NCBI GenBank assembly: GCA_905339155.1
Contig: CAJPFJ010000038.1
Span: 1-60,275 of the forward strand
Source of the DNA: Methanosarcinales archaeon
GTDB taxonomy: Archaea > Halobacteriota > Methanosarcinia > Methanosarcinales > Methanoperedenaceae
Reading direction: 5' to 3'
Length of the DNA stretch: 60,275 bases
Positions 1-7,951 of this stretch are shown piece by piece. The notes under the pieces were generated by a model. The model worked only from the letters and a program-made list of their open reading frames with translations, ran no database searches and was not told where the DNA came from. Numbering within the stretch: the stretch's first letter is position 1; each line of letters opens with the position of its first letter. Both the position numbers and the translations under genes were made by a program.

Positions 1-438
1 TCTGGCTCTAACACGTTCCATTACATGCTTATGGTACTCCCTGGTGAGCCTTTTATATCGTTCATATTCCAGATCATTTATCTTTGAAATTGTTAATACA
101 TGATACATGTCCTGCGTATATAGTACCCTGCCTTCGAGAAAGACCCTTTTACGGATATAAACTGGTAATTCATCAATGAATGAAATATCAATATTCTCCG
201 GAACAGAATTGTTAAGGGATATTCTATCTTTAAGTGTAATTTCAAAGTCAGGTTTTGGAATGACACATATATCTATGTCGCTCTTTTCTTTTTCAGTTCC
301 TTTTGCCTTTGAACCAAAAAGAATGATCGAATGAACAAGCTTGGAACTCTTGAGTTTAAGGATCACCTCGTTGAGGTCTATGTTCGAATTATTGTGTTCG
401 TTCATTTTTGGCATATGAACAATTTGATTTTTCATCAT
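1..438 (-). CDS. MNT-type nucleotidyltransferase, C-terminus beyond window
   Basis: The gene runs leftward off the window, with about 146 codons visible. The minimal-nucleotidyltransferase core is clear: GSKAKGTEKEKSDIDI at about residues 42-57, the GS-x9-DxD metal-binding signature, followed by NIDISF, which could supply the third carboxylate. I start at 438 because AGAAGG lies just upstream; in-frame ATGs at 435, 414 and 405 are alternatives. In this family such proteins are often paired with a HEPN protein, and some pairs are toxin-antitoxin modules in which the MNT protein adds AMP to the HEPN toxin. No HEPN gene lies to the right, so a partner, if any, is outside the window. It neighbours a second nucleotidyltransferase module (abiEii), suggesting a stress or defence patch. 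Confidence 0.8.
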   Translation of the reverse strand, partial: MMKNQIVHMPKMNEHNNSNIDLNEVILKLKSSKLVHSIILFGSKAKGTEKEKSDIDICVIPKPDFEITLKDRISLNNSVPENIDISFIDELPVYIRKRVFLEGRVLYTQDMYHVLTISKINDLEYERYKRLTREYHKHVMERVRAR

Positions 439-520
439 TATTCCTTCTGCTTTATAATTATTTAAAGACTGGCTCTTTTTATCTATTCGCCAAATGTTCA
501 CTCTTGGTCTGCTTCAGTAA

Positions 521-562
521 CGGCGCTGGGGGTTGCGACCCCCAGACCCCAGGGATGCGCCG
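521..562. repeat. nested GC-rich palindrome
   Basis: CTGGGGGT-TGCG-ACCCCCAG (526-545) is a perfect 8-bp stem with a 4-base loop. It lies inside a second pair of arms, CGGCGC at 521-526 and GCGCCG at 557-562. The surroundings are AT-rich, so it stands out in composition. It lies in the gap between the nucleotidyltransferase and abiEii and could be a transposon-end or REP-like remnant, or a terminator for abiEii transcripts coming from the right. No T-run follows clearly, so its role is unknown. Confidence 0.6.
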
Positions 563-633
563 CCGTTGGCGGAATCTTCTGGTAACCGACGGTTGTTTGT
601 AATTCTGTCCTGAAATTTCTTGTTTATATATTA

Positions 634-669
634 ATGCACCATAGTTATCAGTTTTGTTAACTTTGGTGT
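634..669. repeat. 36-bp direct repeat, left copy, flanking abiEi-abiEii
   Basis: This element matches 33 of 36 bases of 2233-2268 in the same orientation. It is itself an inverted repeat, with arms CACCATAGTTA and TAACTTTGGTG matching at 10 of 11 positions around TCAGTTTTGT. The right copy sits at the abiEi start, where an autoregulatory operator is expected; this copy lies just past the abiEii stop codon. It could be a second operator or one side of a recombining cassette. Confidence 0.8.
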
Positions 670-677
670 CGAGAAGT

Positions 678-1466
678 TTATCCTTTTTTTCTAATAATGC
701 TCATCAAATCTGTAACCTCATTGAATACCGATTCAAAATCGGGTAAAGCTTTTAATTGATGTCCGAGAGAACTTTTCCATGCATTCTGAAAATCCTTTTT
801 TCGATCAAATAAATCTTCCAAATCTGGCGATATTTTCTTGAATGCACATTTTATAGGAAATATTTCAAATGCTTGTGACATATCGATATTCTTCGATATG
901 AACCAGATATCATATACATCCCTTGCTCTTGTTCTTTCAAACAAGGAACGCATTTTTTCTGCCATGATCTCATGGATAGAATACACACAGGCAATTGAAT
1001 AATAGTCATCTGAATAGGGATGGAAGATTTCTTTCATTACTGGCGGCAGGATCGTTGTTTCGTTTTCAGGTTTTGTGATATCGAATTTTATACGCAGGGG
1101 ATTTCCTCCGCGCCTGAATATCCTGAAATAGATGTCTATTTGATATCCATTAATATTTTCTTCCGATTCAATATTATCATAAAAATTGATACCGCTATCT
1201 CTTTTTGCCATCTCTATCGCCTTTTTTATCATCTGTTCAATGTCTGACCTCTCCGCGTTTTTTAGCATTGTGAAGTCTAAGTCTTCAGAGAAACGATAGT
1301 TCTTAAAATAGGCTTTTCGCAACCCTGTACCTCCTTTGAGCACAAATGAGTCTGTTTGCTGGTTAAGAGATCTCAATATCCAGTTCAATGCATAGTCTTT
1401 TTCAATTGTGGTCTCAGGAACGCCATTCTCTCTTGCTTTCTCCTTGATCTCAATATCGCGTATCAT
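678..1466 (-). CDS. abiEii: AbiEii/AbiGii-family nucleotidyltransferase toxin
   Basis: Family role: AbiEii is the toxin of type IV (AbiE) toxin-antitoxin and abortive-infection systems, a DNA-polymerase-beta-like nucleotidyltransferase; some relatives modify tRNA. Visible in this 262-residue protein: an IEKDYALNWIL N-terminal motif (about 21-31), the nucleotide-binding KGGTGLRKAY (about 44-53) with the acidic pair RFSEDLDF (58-65), and the later EKMRSLFERTRARDVYDIW segment typical of the family. The ATG at 1466 follows the abiEi stop codon (TAG, 1468-1470) by one base, so the two genes are probably translationally coupled. No key motif is missing, so it looks intact. Confidence 0.88.
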   Translation of the reverse strand: MIRDIEIKEKARENGVPETTIEKDYALNWILRSLNQQTDSFVLKGGTGLRKAYFKNYRFSEDLDFTMLKNAERSDIEQMIKKAIEMAKRDSGINFYDNIESEENINGYQIDIYFRIFRRGGNPLRIKFDITKPENETTILPPVMKEIFHPYSDDYYSIACVYSIHEIMAEKMRSLFERTRARDVYDIWFISKNIDMSQAFEIFPIKCAFKKISPDLEDLFDRKKDFQNAWKSSLGHQLKALPDFESVFNEVTDLMSIIRKKG

Positions 1467-1467
1467 T

Positions 1468-2226
1468 CTATTTCACCAGGTATTTCTCGCTTACATTTTC
1501 CCGTATCTTCCATTTCCTGTTTGGAATGCCATTTCCATGCATCGAAGGATCAAGTAGGGGATAGTTTCCTGATATTAATCCGGGCTCGACATCCACTTTT
1601 ATTCCCATTTTATCGCAAAGTATCCCGAGTCTTTTTATGACTGCAGAATTGCCTATATCTATTGCATATTTTTTTAGCTTATTTATGTCAAGATCACCAT
1701 GCAACGCTTTTGCCGTTTCTGCTATTCCGCCGCAGTACTGGGGCTTATCAAGGCAGTCCACCACTGTTTTTTCCGGGTCGGTAATTAGAACGGCAACGTC
1801 ATCTATCCATACCTTTTCGACCCCATAGAACTTCTTTTTGGTTACCCTGATTATCCTGTATCTGACACCAAATATCTCAAGTACCTGTTCTTTTTTTCTT
1901 GAAGTAGTCTGAATGAAAACCGTATTCGGTATCTGTTCCGTGAACCCGTGGTAGTTAAGAGCGCTCCAGTAAGCTATGACAGCAGGTTTGACGAGCTGTG
2001 AGCCGATGACGAATTCATTGATCGTATATCCTCCTTTCCTGGCGCCAAGCGGGATTATGAGATATTTCCCTTTTTGAATACGCTCGATCCAACCTTCTTT
2101 TTCCATGCGGGAGATAGTTACTTTAAGGCTCTGGCTGCCGAGGCTGCTGATACTGGCTGCATCTTCGAATGTGAATGTTTGACCTTTTCTTGCAAGTTCG
2201 TTAAGGAGTTGATATTTCTTGTTCAT
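1468..2226 (-). CDS. abiEi: AbiEi-type antitoxin and autorepressor
   Basis: This 252-residue partner precedes abiEii. Its N-terminus (KYQLLNELARKGQTFTFEDA, then a SLKVTISRMEKEGWIERI stretch) reads as a winged helix. The middle part, with ISGNYP further on and FVIGSQLVKPAVIAYWSALN early, resembles the AbiEi C-terminal domain. AbiEi proteins repress their own operon by binding inverted repeats and counteract AbiEii. I chose the ATG at 2226. An upstream in-frame TTG at 2250 lies inside the operator-like repeat and has no ribosome-binding site; 2226 also has no clear Shine-Dalgarno, consistent with a nearly leaderless mRNA. Its promoter would overlap the 2233-2268 repeat. Confidence 0.85.
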   Translation of the reverse strand: MNKKYQLLNELARKGQTFTFEDAASISSLGSQSLKVTISRMEKEGWIERIQKGKYLIIPLGARKGGYTINEFVIGSQLVKPAVIAYWSALNYHGFTEQIPNTVFIQTTSRKKEQVLEIFGVRYRIIRVTKKKFYGVEKVWIDDVAVLITDPEKTVVDCLDKPQYCGGIAETAKALHGDLDINKLKKYAIDIGNSAVIKRLGILCDKMGIKVDVEPGLISGNYPLLDPSMHGNGIPNRKWKIRENVSEKYLVK

Positions 2227-2232
2227 ATTTGT

Positions 2233-2268
2233 ATGCACTATGGTTATCAATTTTGTTAACTTTGGTGT
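2233..2268. promoter_or_regulatory. 36-bp direct repeat, right copy, probable abiEi operator
   Basis: Same orientation as 634-669, differing at three positions. The arms CACTATGGTTA and TAACTTTGGTG form a weaker dyad (8 of 11) than in the left copy. The repeat ends seven bases before the abiEi ATG, where a repressor would block initiation. Binding by AbiEi is inferred from other AbiEi antitoxins. Confidence 0.65.
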
Positions 2269-2330
2269 ATGTAATTATTGAAGCTGTTAAGACATTTTTG
2301 CACTATTAATGATGTGGGTGTGCAAGGATA

Positions 2331-2393
2331 ATCCACCACAGAGGACACAGAGAGCACAGAGGTTTGTTGCATTTCTCTGTGCTCTCTATGGTT
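2331..2393. repeat. dispersed palindromic repeat, CACAGAG family
   Basis: The arms ACAGAGAGCACAGAG and CTCTGTGCTCTCTATGG can pair around a short loop (GTTTGTTGCATTT). A related element is at 13863-13935. Repeats of this word are common between genes in many environmental archaeal and bacterial genomes and give spurious Asn-His-Arg-Glu-rich frames. Function unknown. Confidence 0.75.
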
Positions 2394-2587
2394 TTTTGTT
2401 TCTTGCGTTAATAAAAACCGCGAAATATTAAAAGCAGATGAACATATGCAGATTTGTTGACTCGTCATGCGCCTCCTTTTTTCATTTTAAAAAATATATT
2501 ATTAAATAATGTTAAAAATCCTGCGCTATCGCTTGCAGGCGCAGGTTTCATGGAGAAATAAGGCAGCAAAATATATTCTAAAACAAA

Positions 2588-2617
2588 CCGCAGATAAACG
2601 CAGATGAACGCAGATTT
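2588..2617 (+). repeat. dispersed repeat, CCGCAGATAAACGCAGATG family
   Basis: Three successive CGCAGAT words at 10-base spacing. Its inverse lies at 2766-2797, and more copies lie at 20597-20629 (inverse) and 20745-20776. It lies only between genes. Confidence 0.75.
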
Positions 2618-2765
2618 ATAGCATCAAATCCAGAGCATCTTATCGGTTCGTGAGATTTAGCACTCCTCTTGTTTCTGAGTTTTTCACTTGTGGTTGCTTC
2701 TGCAACGTATCGGCGCGTGGGGTTCTATGGTTTTGGTGTTACTATTTTTCAAAAACCGAAGCATT

Positions 2766-2797
2766 AAATCTGCGTTTATCCGCGTTCATCTGCGGCT
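2766..2797 (-). repeat. dispersed repeat, CGCAGAT family, inverse copy
   Basis: AAATCTGCGTTTATCCGCG and the following TTCATCTGCGGCT form the reverse complement of the 2588-2617 element. The two bracket about 150 bp of non-coding sequence and could form a long hairpin. Confidence 0.75.
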
Positions 2798-2987
2798 AAA
2801 TTTTTCAAAAGCCGAATATAGTATTTCTGTATGCGCTGGATTGCGCCGCATCCTTATACTGTTTATGTTATTTTTTCTATATAACAATCGATCACGATTT
2901 TTTTCATATGATTTGCGGAAATTATAATTATCTCGATATCATTTGACAATTTAGCCTTGACAGGACACTAGCCCCTGACCCCAACGC

Positions 2988-4442
2988 CTAATAAGATTTT
3001 GCCATTATAGCGATATTTTTCGTCTCTTTCTTACATACAGGACAAAATCCGGATCCTTTCCCGATTTCACCCTCAGGTATCCCTAATATCCCGGCGCCAA
3101 CTGCTTCTTCCATAGAAAGTCCGCATTCACGGACACCGCACCACGGTATCCTGGCTATACCATTAGAGATTTTCTCTTTCACTTCATCAATGGTCTTGCA
3201 TGCGATCAAGCGTCCTTCCAGGGATCCTTTCGCCTTCTTGAACAGGCTTTCATGGACCGCTGCGAATCGTTTTTCAATTTCGGTTTCGATATCTATTAAG
3301 GGTACGTTTTCCTTGCTACCGGTGTCCCTTCTCACAACTGTGGCTGCTTTATTCTTAAGGTCGCGCGGGCCTATCTCAACTCTTAGCGGGACGCCTTTCA
3401 TTTCCCATTTGTAATACTTTGCCCCGGGGCGCTCATCGGTTTCATCAAGAGCAACCCTTATATTTTTTGCCTTTAATCTCTGTGCGACGTCGCAGCATGC
3501 ACTCAATGTCTCATCGCTCTTCCCGAATAATATCGGGATAATGACAACCTGGATAGGCGCTATCTCAGGAGGAAATACCAATCCTTTGTCATCCCCGTGT
3601 AATGATATCAATGCTGCGATACTTCGTTCCGAAATACCGTAGCATGTCTGGTGTGCCAGCACCTGTTCGCCGTTAATATCCTCGTATTTGATATCAAATG
3701 TCTTTGCGAAATTGCTTCCCAGGTGATGGGCCGTTCCTATCTGCAAGGTTCTATTATCCGGCATCAGGGTATCCACTGCCATTGTGTAATCAGCTCCAGG
3801 GAATTTATCCCAATCCGGGCGTTTAGATACTATAGTTGGAATTGCAAGTCTCCTGTAGAATTCCTTGTAGATCCTTGTGGCTTCCTTTACCTGATCTGCT
3901 GCTTCCTCCCATGTTGCATGAACTGTGTGCGCTTCTTTAAAAGATGTTATCTCACGAAGGCGAATAAGGGGACGCGTATGCTTTGTTTCATACCTGAAGG
4001 TATTTACGATCTGGTATATCTTAATGGGAAGGTCGGCATGTGAGCGCACCCATACTTTATACATCGGATAAATAGCAGTCTCACTTGTGGGACGAAGAGC
4101 AAGCTTCATATCCAGTTCATTCTTTCCGCCGTGGGTGACCCAATAAACTTCATTTTCAAAACCTTTAATGTGTTCTGCTTCCTTCATGAATTCATTCTCA
4201 GGGATAAGAAGCGGAAAAAGAGCTTCCTTATGGTCTTTATCCAGAAGTTCACGTATTATTGCATAAGTTCGTTTTCGCACATCGAACCCGAACGGGAACC
4301 ATACATAAAGTCCTTTAACTGGATAGCGAACATCCATTATTTCCGCCATTAGAAGAAGTTCATTATACCATTCACTGAAATTTGATTTTGTGGGAAGAAC
4401 AGATTTTTTATCCTGTGATGCTTTATCTTTTGTTTCTGCCAT
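2988..4442 (-). CDS. proS: prolyl-tRNA synthetase, archaeal/eukaryotic type
   Basis: Charges tRNA-Pro with proline in the cytosol. This class II synthetase of 484 residues has motif 2 around [20 protein letters not shown], motif 3 around [20 protein letters not shown], the proline-pocket [14 protein letters not shown] segment and the C-terminal zinc domain typical of the short archaeal/eukaryotic form (CGVREC, then FCPVCK), ending in KSY. There is no bacterial editing insertion. I prefer the ATG at 4442, preceded by GGTGA at five bases, over the in-frame GTG at 4451, which overlaps that ribosome-binding site. It stands alone, and its leader starts about 100 bp from the divergent small ORF at 4542. 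Confidence 0.97.
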   Translation of the reverse strand: MAETKDKASQDKKSVLPTKSNFSEWYNELLLMAEIMDVRYPVKGLYVWFPFGFDVRKRTYAIIRELLDKDHKEALFPLLIPENEFMKEAEHIKGFENEVYWVTHGGKNELDMKLALRPTSETAIYPMYKVWVRSHADLPIKIYQIVNTFRYETKHTRPLIRLREITSFKEAHTVHATWEEAADQVKEATRIYKEFYRRLAIPTIVSKRPDWDKFPGADYTMAVDTLMPDNRTLQIGTAHHLGSNFAKTFDIKYEDINGEQVLAHQTCYGISERSIAALISLHGDDKGLVFPPEIAPIQVVIIPILFGKSDETLSACCDVAQRLKAKNIRVALDETDERPGAKYYKWEMKGVPLRVEIGPRDLKNKAATVVRRDTGSKENVPLIDIETEIEKRFAAVHESLFKKAKGSLEGRLIACKTIDEVKEKISNGIARIPWCGVRECGLSMEEAVGAGILGIPEGEIGKGSGFCPVCKKETKNIAIMAKSY

Positions 4443-4541
4443 TGATGTCACCGGTTGGATTGTGCTATAGTTTTATGGAGTATAATTCTTAAATAGTATA
4501 GTTTTATAGTCATTTATTACCTTATAACACTTTTAGGCTAT

Positions 4542-4694
4542 ATGGCTACATCAATTATTAAATATTTGGCTGCAATGGAAGCAAATAAGAAAAGCCTGAA
4601 GATTATTCAAAGCACAAAAGGAGAATTTATAGTATTAGATAAATTCAAACCAATTGATAAAATACAAAAAGATGACTTTATTTGCGTTTTTTAA
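4542..4694 (+). CDS. 50-residue hypothetical protein
   Basis: An ATG-to-TAA frame encoding a small basic protein that starts MATSIIKYLAAMEANKKSLK and ends DDFICVF. It is rich in Lys and Ile and has no known motif. It fits between the divergent proS promoter and the convergent gene at 4711. The upstream TTTTAGG is a poor ribosome-binding site. It may be real or chance; recurrence next to proS in relatives would decide. Confidence 0.3.
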   Translation: MATSIIKYLAAMEANKKSLKIIQSTKGEFIVLDKFKPIDKIQKDDFICVF

Positions 4695-4710
4695 TGCTAA
4701 TAAGAAAATA

Positions 4711-4977
4711 TCAGTCCGCATTGGCGTTTTTCAGATAAAAGTGAACTGCTTTATAAAGAGCCTCCCTTATACGTACCTCTTTGGTTCTCATTTTTAGTGC
4801 AAGAATATCTTCCTTTGGAAAAATGGATTGTACATTAACCAGTTTTTTCTGACCGGGATTCTGCATATTAACGAATTGATTTCCAAAAGGCATTTTTTGT
4901 CTTTGCTTCTCTTTTTCTGCTTTTTTCTTTATTCTGTCACGTTCTTCGATCATCCTGATGGCATTTATTAATTTCAT
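4711..4977 (-). CDS. small basic protein behind tandem operators
   Basis: An 88-residue protein with a very charged N-terminal helix (IEERDRIKKKAEKEKQRQK), a central QSIFPKEDI strand-like segment and a C-terminal helix, REALYKAVHFYLK. The pattern of a short strand followed by two helices recalls small ribbon-helix-helix or antitoxin-like regulators, but I cannot name a family. I start at the ATG at 4977, which has GAGGG seven bases upstream; an ORF start at 5079 would run through the promoter. The two matching operators around its TATA boxes suggest it is tightly controlled, possibly by itself. Confidence 0.65.
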   Translation of the reverse strand: MKLINAIRMIEERDRIKKKAEKEKQRQKMPFGNQFVNMQNPGQKKLVNVQSIFPKEDILALKMRTKEVRIREALYKAVHFYLKNANAD

Positions 4978-4984
4978 TTTTTGT

Positions 4985-5065
4985 CCCTCATTGTATGTGC
5001 AACTTTTGCACATATATATAATTGGAATAGGTAGTATATATAATTTTAGCAACATTTGCACAACA
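4985..5065 (-). promoter_or_regulatory. promoter with two matching operator sites
   Basis: GTGCAACTTTTGCAC (4997-5011) is a dyad with six-base arms. A second site, GCAACATTTGCAC (5049-5061), matches its core at 12 of 13 positions. Between them lie two TATA-like runs (ATATATATAATT and TATATATAATTTT). Two sites about 50 bp apart around a TATA box fit cooperative repression of the gene at 4711-4977. Confidence 0.6.
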
Positions 5066-5242
5066 AGATTATTTTTCAAACACTCAAAAATAGTATATTT
5101 ATTCTTTTGGATGATTTATGCCACATCATAAGACAGTCGTCAAAGAATTGAATTATAGAATGGCTCTTATAGTAAATAAGTAACCAATTGGCTAAATACT
5201 TACCATTATTTTAATATGAACCGACAATTTCAGCATGTTTAT

Positions 5243-6922
5243 TCAAGTTTGACATTTCTTACATATATATTTTTTAAAAACCAACATACTAGTTTTTGTT
5301 GTTGTACAACTAATGCAAACTTCATCATTGCATTTATCACATTTCACCCAATGCTTTTTACAATGATTTCGACCACATATAGGACACTTCAATGAACATT
5401 CATCACAAACTAAAGATTCACAGTCTGAACATTTATTTGTAATGTGTTCAGAGCAATAGTGTATTCCACAAATACTGCATTTCACACTGTGATCTTCACA
5501 GTTCCATCTTTTACATGAAGGGCATTGAAAGACGTGATCTTTACATAATGCTTTTCCATCTATTTCACATACTGCTAGTGTATTTTTCTTAAAAAGTTCC
5601 AATCCAATTATTTTATGTTGTGGGCAATGACCAATTGGATCAGCAATTATTGTGCCTTTATGACCTATGACTTCCCTTCTATAAATTGTTTCACCGCTGA
5701 TAAATTCTATATCCCATTTTGGCACATGGACTATTTGAGTTTCTTTTATAGTAATATCCCCTTTTTTAGGAACAATAGTAAAGTCTCTGGTTTCTGGAAA
5801 TAATTCAAAATCAAAATCGTCATTTTTCTTTCGTTTACCTTTTAATTCATAATTGAATGTTTTAGTATTAGTGTAAATAATTGAACCGATCGCATTCTCC
5901 TTCGCGATAAGTTTTGATATCTTTGAATCAATTTTAATTGATTGATATTCATCTGTTGTCGGGATAGGATAATCATGGTCAGGCACATGCTTTAGTTCCT
6001 TCAAGAATAAGTCTTCTTCTGAATCTTTGAATTTTATAGTTGGGAAAATATCAAAAAGTGTATCATTTTCTTTTGGTGTTGGTAAATTTAAAACCGTCCC
6101 ATCTTGAGCGTCAACATAACATATTCCATCATCTTTTACAGTATGTGATTTACCAGAAGGATCGGATTTTGTTACATTGACGGAATATTTAATTGTATAA
6201 AATGGACGCCAAAATAATTTTGCACGACTTACGGAAACCTTATCAGGATTTTTTAATTCAAGATTTGTTATTTTGGTATAATCAATCAATAATGGTAGTG
6301 CATAAGGAAGAATTATTTCTTTTTGTTGGCTTCCATGTCTTCCGATCTTAATGCTAAACATTTTTTCAATCAAATCGTTTTTATCCCATAAAGTGATATT
6401 TTTATTTACAGCCTGTGCTCTTGCTCCATCTGTAAAACTGATTGAAACAAAAAGAGGGTTAGGATTTTTGATTTCAGAAAATGACGATAATTTACCAATG
6501 AATGCATCAATTTTTTCACGTTGAACAGAATTCCCATAATTTTTACATTCAACTATTTTTGTCAACGTTTTATCTTTTATTTTCTTAGTTGCGATTATAT
6601 CCCATTCAGCAATAAATTTGCTGTCTAACCTTCTCATTTCATTTTTTTTAACCGACCAACCCTCTGCTTCAAGGATTTCTGCTGTAAATGCTTCAAGCTT
6701 ATTTCCTAAATCTTTATTCGATAGAGGAGACATATTTTCATTTAATGATGGTTCTATTTCAATTTCAGACTTGATTTCCTTTTTAGAAATTATATATAAC
6801 TCATTTTTATTGGTTTTTATTTCTTCATTAGTTTTTTCAATGAATGAAGCGCCACATTCATTACAAAATTTAGCATCTTCAATCTTTACTGTTTTACCGC
6901 AATCATGACAGAATTTTGGCAT
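5243..6922 (-). CDS. zinc-ribbon, PD-(D/E)XK nuclease-like, Cys-rich protein
   Basis: A 559-residue protein of three parts. Residues 1-25: a zinc ribbon with Cys5, Cys8, Cys20 and Cys23. Residues about 72-165: an Mrr-like restriction-endonuclease fold, LEAFTAEILEAEGW, then Asp108 (AEWDIIATKK) and Glu125-x-Lys127 (IVECKNYG), the full PD-(D/E)XK set. Residues about 430-559: a run of CxxC and CxxH pairs that would bind several zinc ions in treble-clef or B-box-like knuckles. The middle (170-430) is unassigned. Mrr-like nucleases cut foreign or modified DNA; here that is inference. It is AT-rich like the genes to its right. The ATG at 6922 has only a weak GTGAAA upstream. Confidence 0.7.
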   Translation of the reverse strand: MPKFCHDCGKTVKIEDAKFCNECGASFIEKTNEEIKTNKNELYIISKKEIKSEIEIEPSLNENMSPLSNKDLGNKLEAFTAEILEAEGWSVKKNEMRRLDSKFIAEWDIIATKKIKDKTLTKIVECKNYGNSVQREKIDAFIGKLSSFSEIKNPNPLFVSISFTDGARAQAVNKNITLWDKNDLIEKMFSIKIGRHGSQQKEIILPYALPLLIDYTKITNLELKNPDKVSVSRAKLFWRPFYTIKYSVNVTKSDPSGKSHTVKDDGICYVDAQDGTVLNLPTPKENDTLFDIFPTIKFKDSEEDLFLKELKHVPDHDYPIPTTDEYQSIKIDSKISKLIAKENAIGSIIYTNTKTFNYELKGKRKKNDDFDFELFPETRDFTIVPKKGDITIKETQIVHVPKWDIEFISGETIYRREVIGHKGTIIADPIGHCPQHKIIGLELFKKNTLAVCEIDGKALCKDHVFQCPSCKRWNCEDHSVKCSICGIHYCSEHITNKCSDCESLVCDECSLKCPICGRNHCKKHWVKCDKCNDEVCISCTTTKTSMLVFKKYICKKCQT

Positions 6923-7112
6923 TTATTTTCACTACCATTTTGTATATAATCAATTCTAATACATGGTTTTGACAATTTGGACGTTGGAAATTAGGGATTG
7001 ATTCATCAATCATTTTTGTTACTCTATTTTTAAAGAACCTACTATATATTAAAAGTATCGAAGCATATGATTAGCATTATCATATAATAAGGAATGTTTA
7101 TATACTGTATCG

Positions 7113-7325
7113 ATGTTTATTGATAGCAGGTCGTTCGGTAAAATTGTCTTCATGGGAATTACTATAACGATTACTGGAGCAATGTTACTAATAGGTTTAC
7201 CGTTTATGTTCTCTGCACTCTTTTATTTCATTGATATACTTTGGAGCGGAGTCTTATTCTTTATAGGTATTGTTATATTGGCAATCTTTGTTTTCACATT
7301 TTTAAATGACATTGGATACATATGA
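7113..7325 (+). CDS. small two-helix membrane protein
   Basis: A 70-residue hydrophobic protein with two predicted membrane segments, about 12-38 and 42-63 (LWSGVLFFIGIVILAIFVF). No family is recognised. Its stop overlaps the next ATG (ATGA at 7322-7325), so the two are probably translated together. AT-rich, like the surrounding accessory patch. An alternative start is the Met at residue 14. Confidence 0.5.
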   Translation: MFIDSRSFGKIVFMGITITITGAMLLIGLPFMFSALFYFIDILWSGVLFFIGIVILAIFVFTFLNDIGYI

Positions 7326-7567
7326 ATATAGAATTTAATTACAAAACGGTTCATTTCTATTTGCTATCACTTTTTAGTATTATCCTCATTTTGTCCCTCA
7401 CAAATGCAATTAATTCAAATTTTATAAATATTGTTAGAAACTACTCTATATTTGGAATTATATCTTGTATTTTTGTTTGGGCGCTTGATGAGCAATTCGC
7501 AACAAAATTATATGTACGCCATTATATTACAATCATATCATCGAGGAATTACTTAATTATCGAGTAA
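7322..7567 (+). CDS. small membrane protein, possibly frameshifted
   Basis: An 81-residue frame with two hydrophobic stretches (FYLLSLFSIILILSL; YSIFGIISCIFVWAL). After about position 7500 another frame becomes coding-like: it reads EELLNYRVKVHWVLIIVLFV and continues as a third membrane helix to a TAG near 7639. A one-base error or mutation around 7500-7530 would join the two into one protein with three helices. Function unknown. It forms a pair with the preceding gene. Confidence 0.4.
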   Translation: MNIEFNYKTVHFYLLSLFSIILILSLTNAINSNFINIVRNYSIFGIISCIFVWALDEQFATKLYVRHYITIISSRNYLIIE

Positions 7568-7678
7568 AAGTTCACTGGGTTCTAATTATTGTTTTATTTG
7601 TAGGTTTCATTTTTTATGTGGTTATACCTCCTTTGTAGAGCCCTATTTCTGATTCGTGGAGATATGCAAACCCTTAAA

Positions 7679-7810
7679 TTATTTAACCCACTTGTAGTGA
7701 TTATATCCGTGGACAACAATCCTATTTCCTTTGGGCATTCTGATGCTTTTCGATATAGTATTCATCAGGTTATATGCTGCATCGAACCTGAACACGAATT
7801 TCACAACCAT
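7679..7810 (-). CDS. 43-residue basic protein, doubtful
   Basis: A minus-strand frame starting MVVKFVFRFDAAYNL and ending MPKGNRIVVHGYNHYKWVK. The amino-acid mix is protein-like (basic, aromatic, no low complexity), unlike the overlapping plus-strand frame 7616-7846, which looks like noise. TATATAAAC lies right before the ATG, too near for a TATA box. It may be a real mini-gene or the C-terminal scrap of a larger one. Confidence 0.3.
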   Translation of the reverse strand: MVVKFVFRFDAAYNLMNTISKSIRMPKGNRIVVHGYNHYKWVK

Positions 7811-7951
7811 GTTTATATAGAACACTCACATTTTACTTTTTTATGAGGATAATGGGAAAATCGTTATTGAGAACGTATGAAACTTATTCAAATTCCAATT
7901 GAAGAACGAATTGAAGGCATCGAGAAATTTTTAGTATAAGAGGTTCAAAAT

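Larger units (their letters stand above)
2269..2987. other. 719-bp gene-free stretch with dispersed repeats
   Basis: No credible gene. It holds a CACAGAG-type palindromic repeat (2331-2393) and an inverted pair of CGCAGAT-type repeats (2588-2617 and 2766-2797); the rest is AT-rich and featureless. The open frames here (for example 2256-2468 on the minus strand) merely translate the repeats. Confidence 0.7.

Noticed and set aside
408..602. 64-codon plus frame crossing the GC-rich palindrome
   Set aside because: Overlaps the start of the nucleotidyltransferase on the other strand; low-complexity product.
2256..2468. 70-codon minus-strand frame rich in Asn-His-Arg-Glu
   Set aside because: It is a reading of the CACAGAG palindromic repeat, not a gene.
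7616..7846. 76-codon plus frame after the small membrane pair
   Set aside because: No ribosome-binding site, random composition; the minus frame at 7679-7810 looks better.
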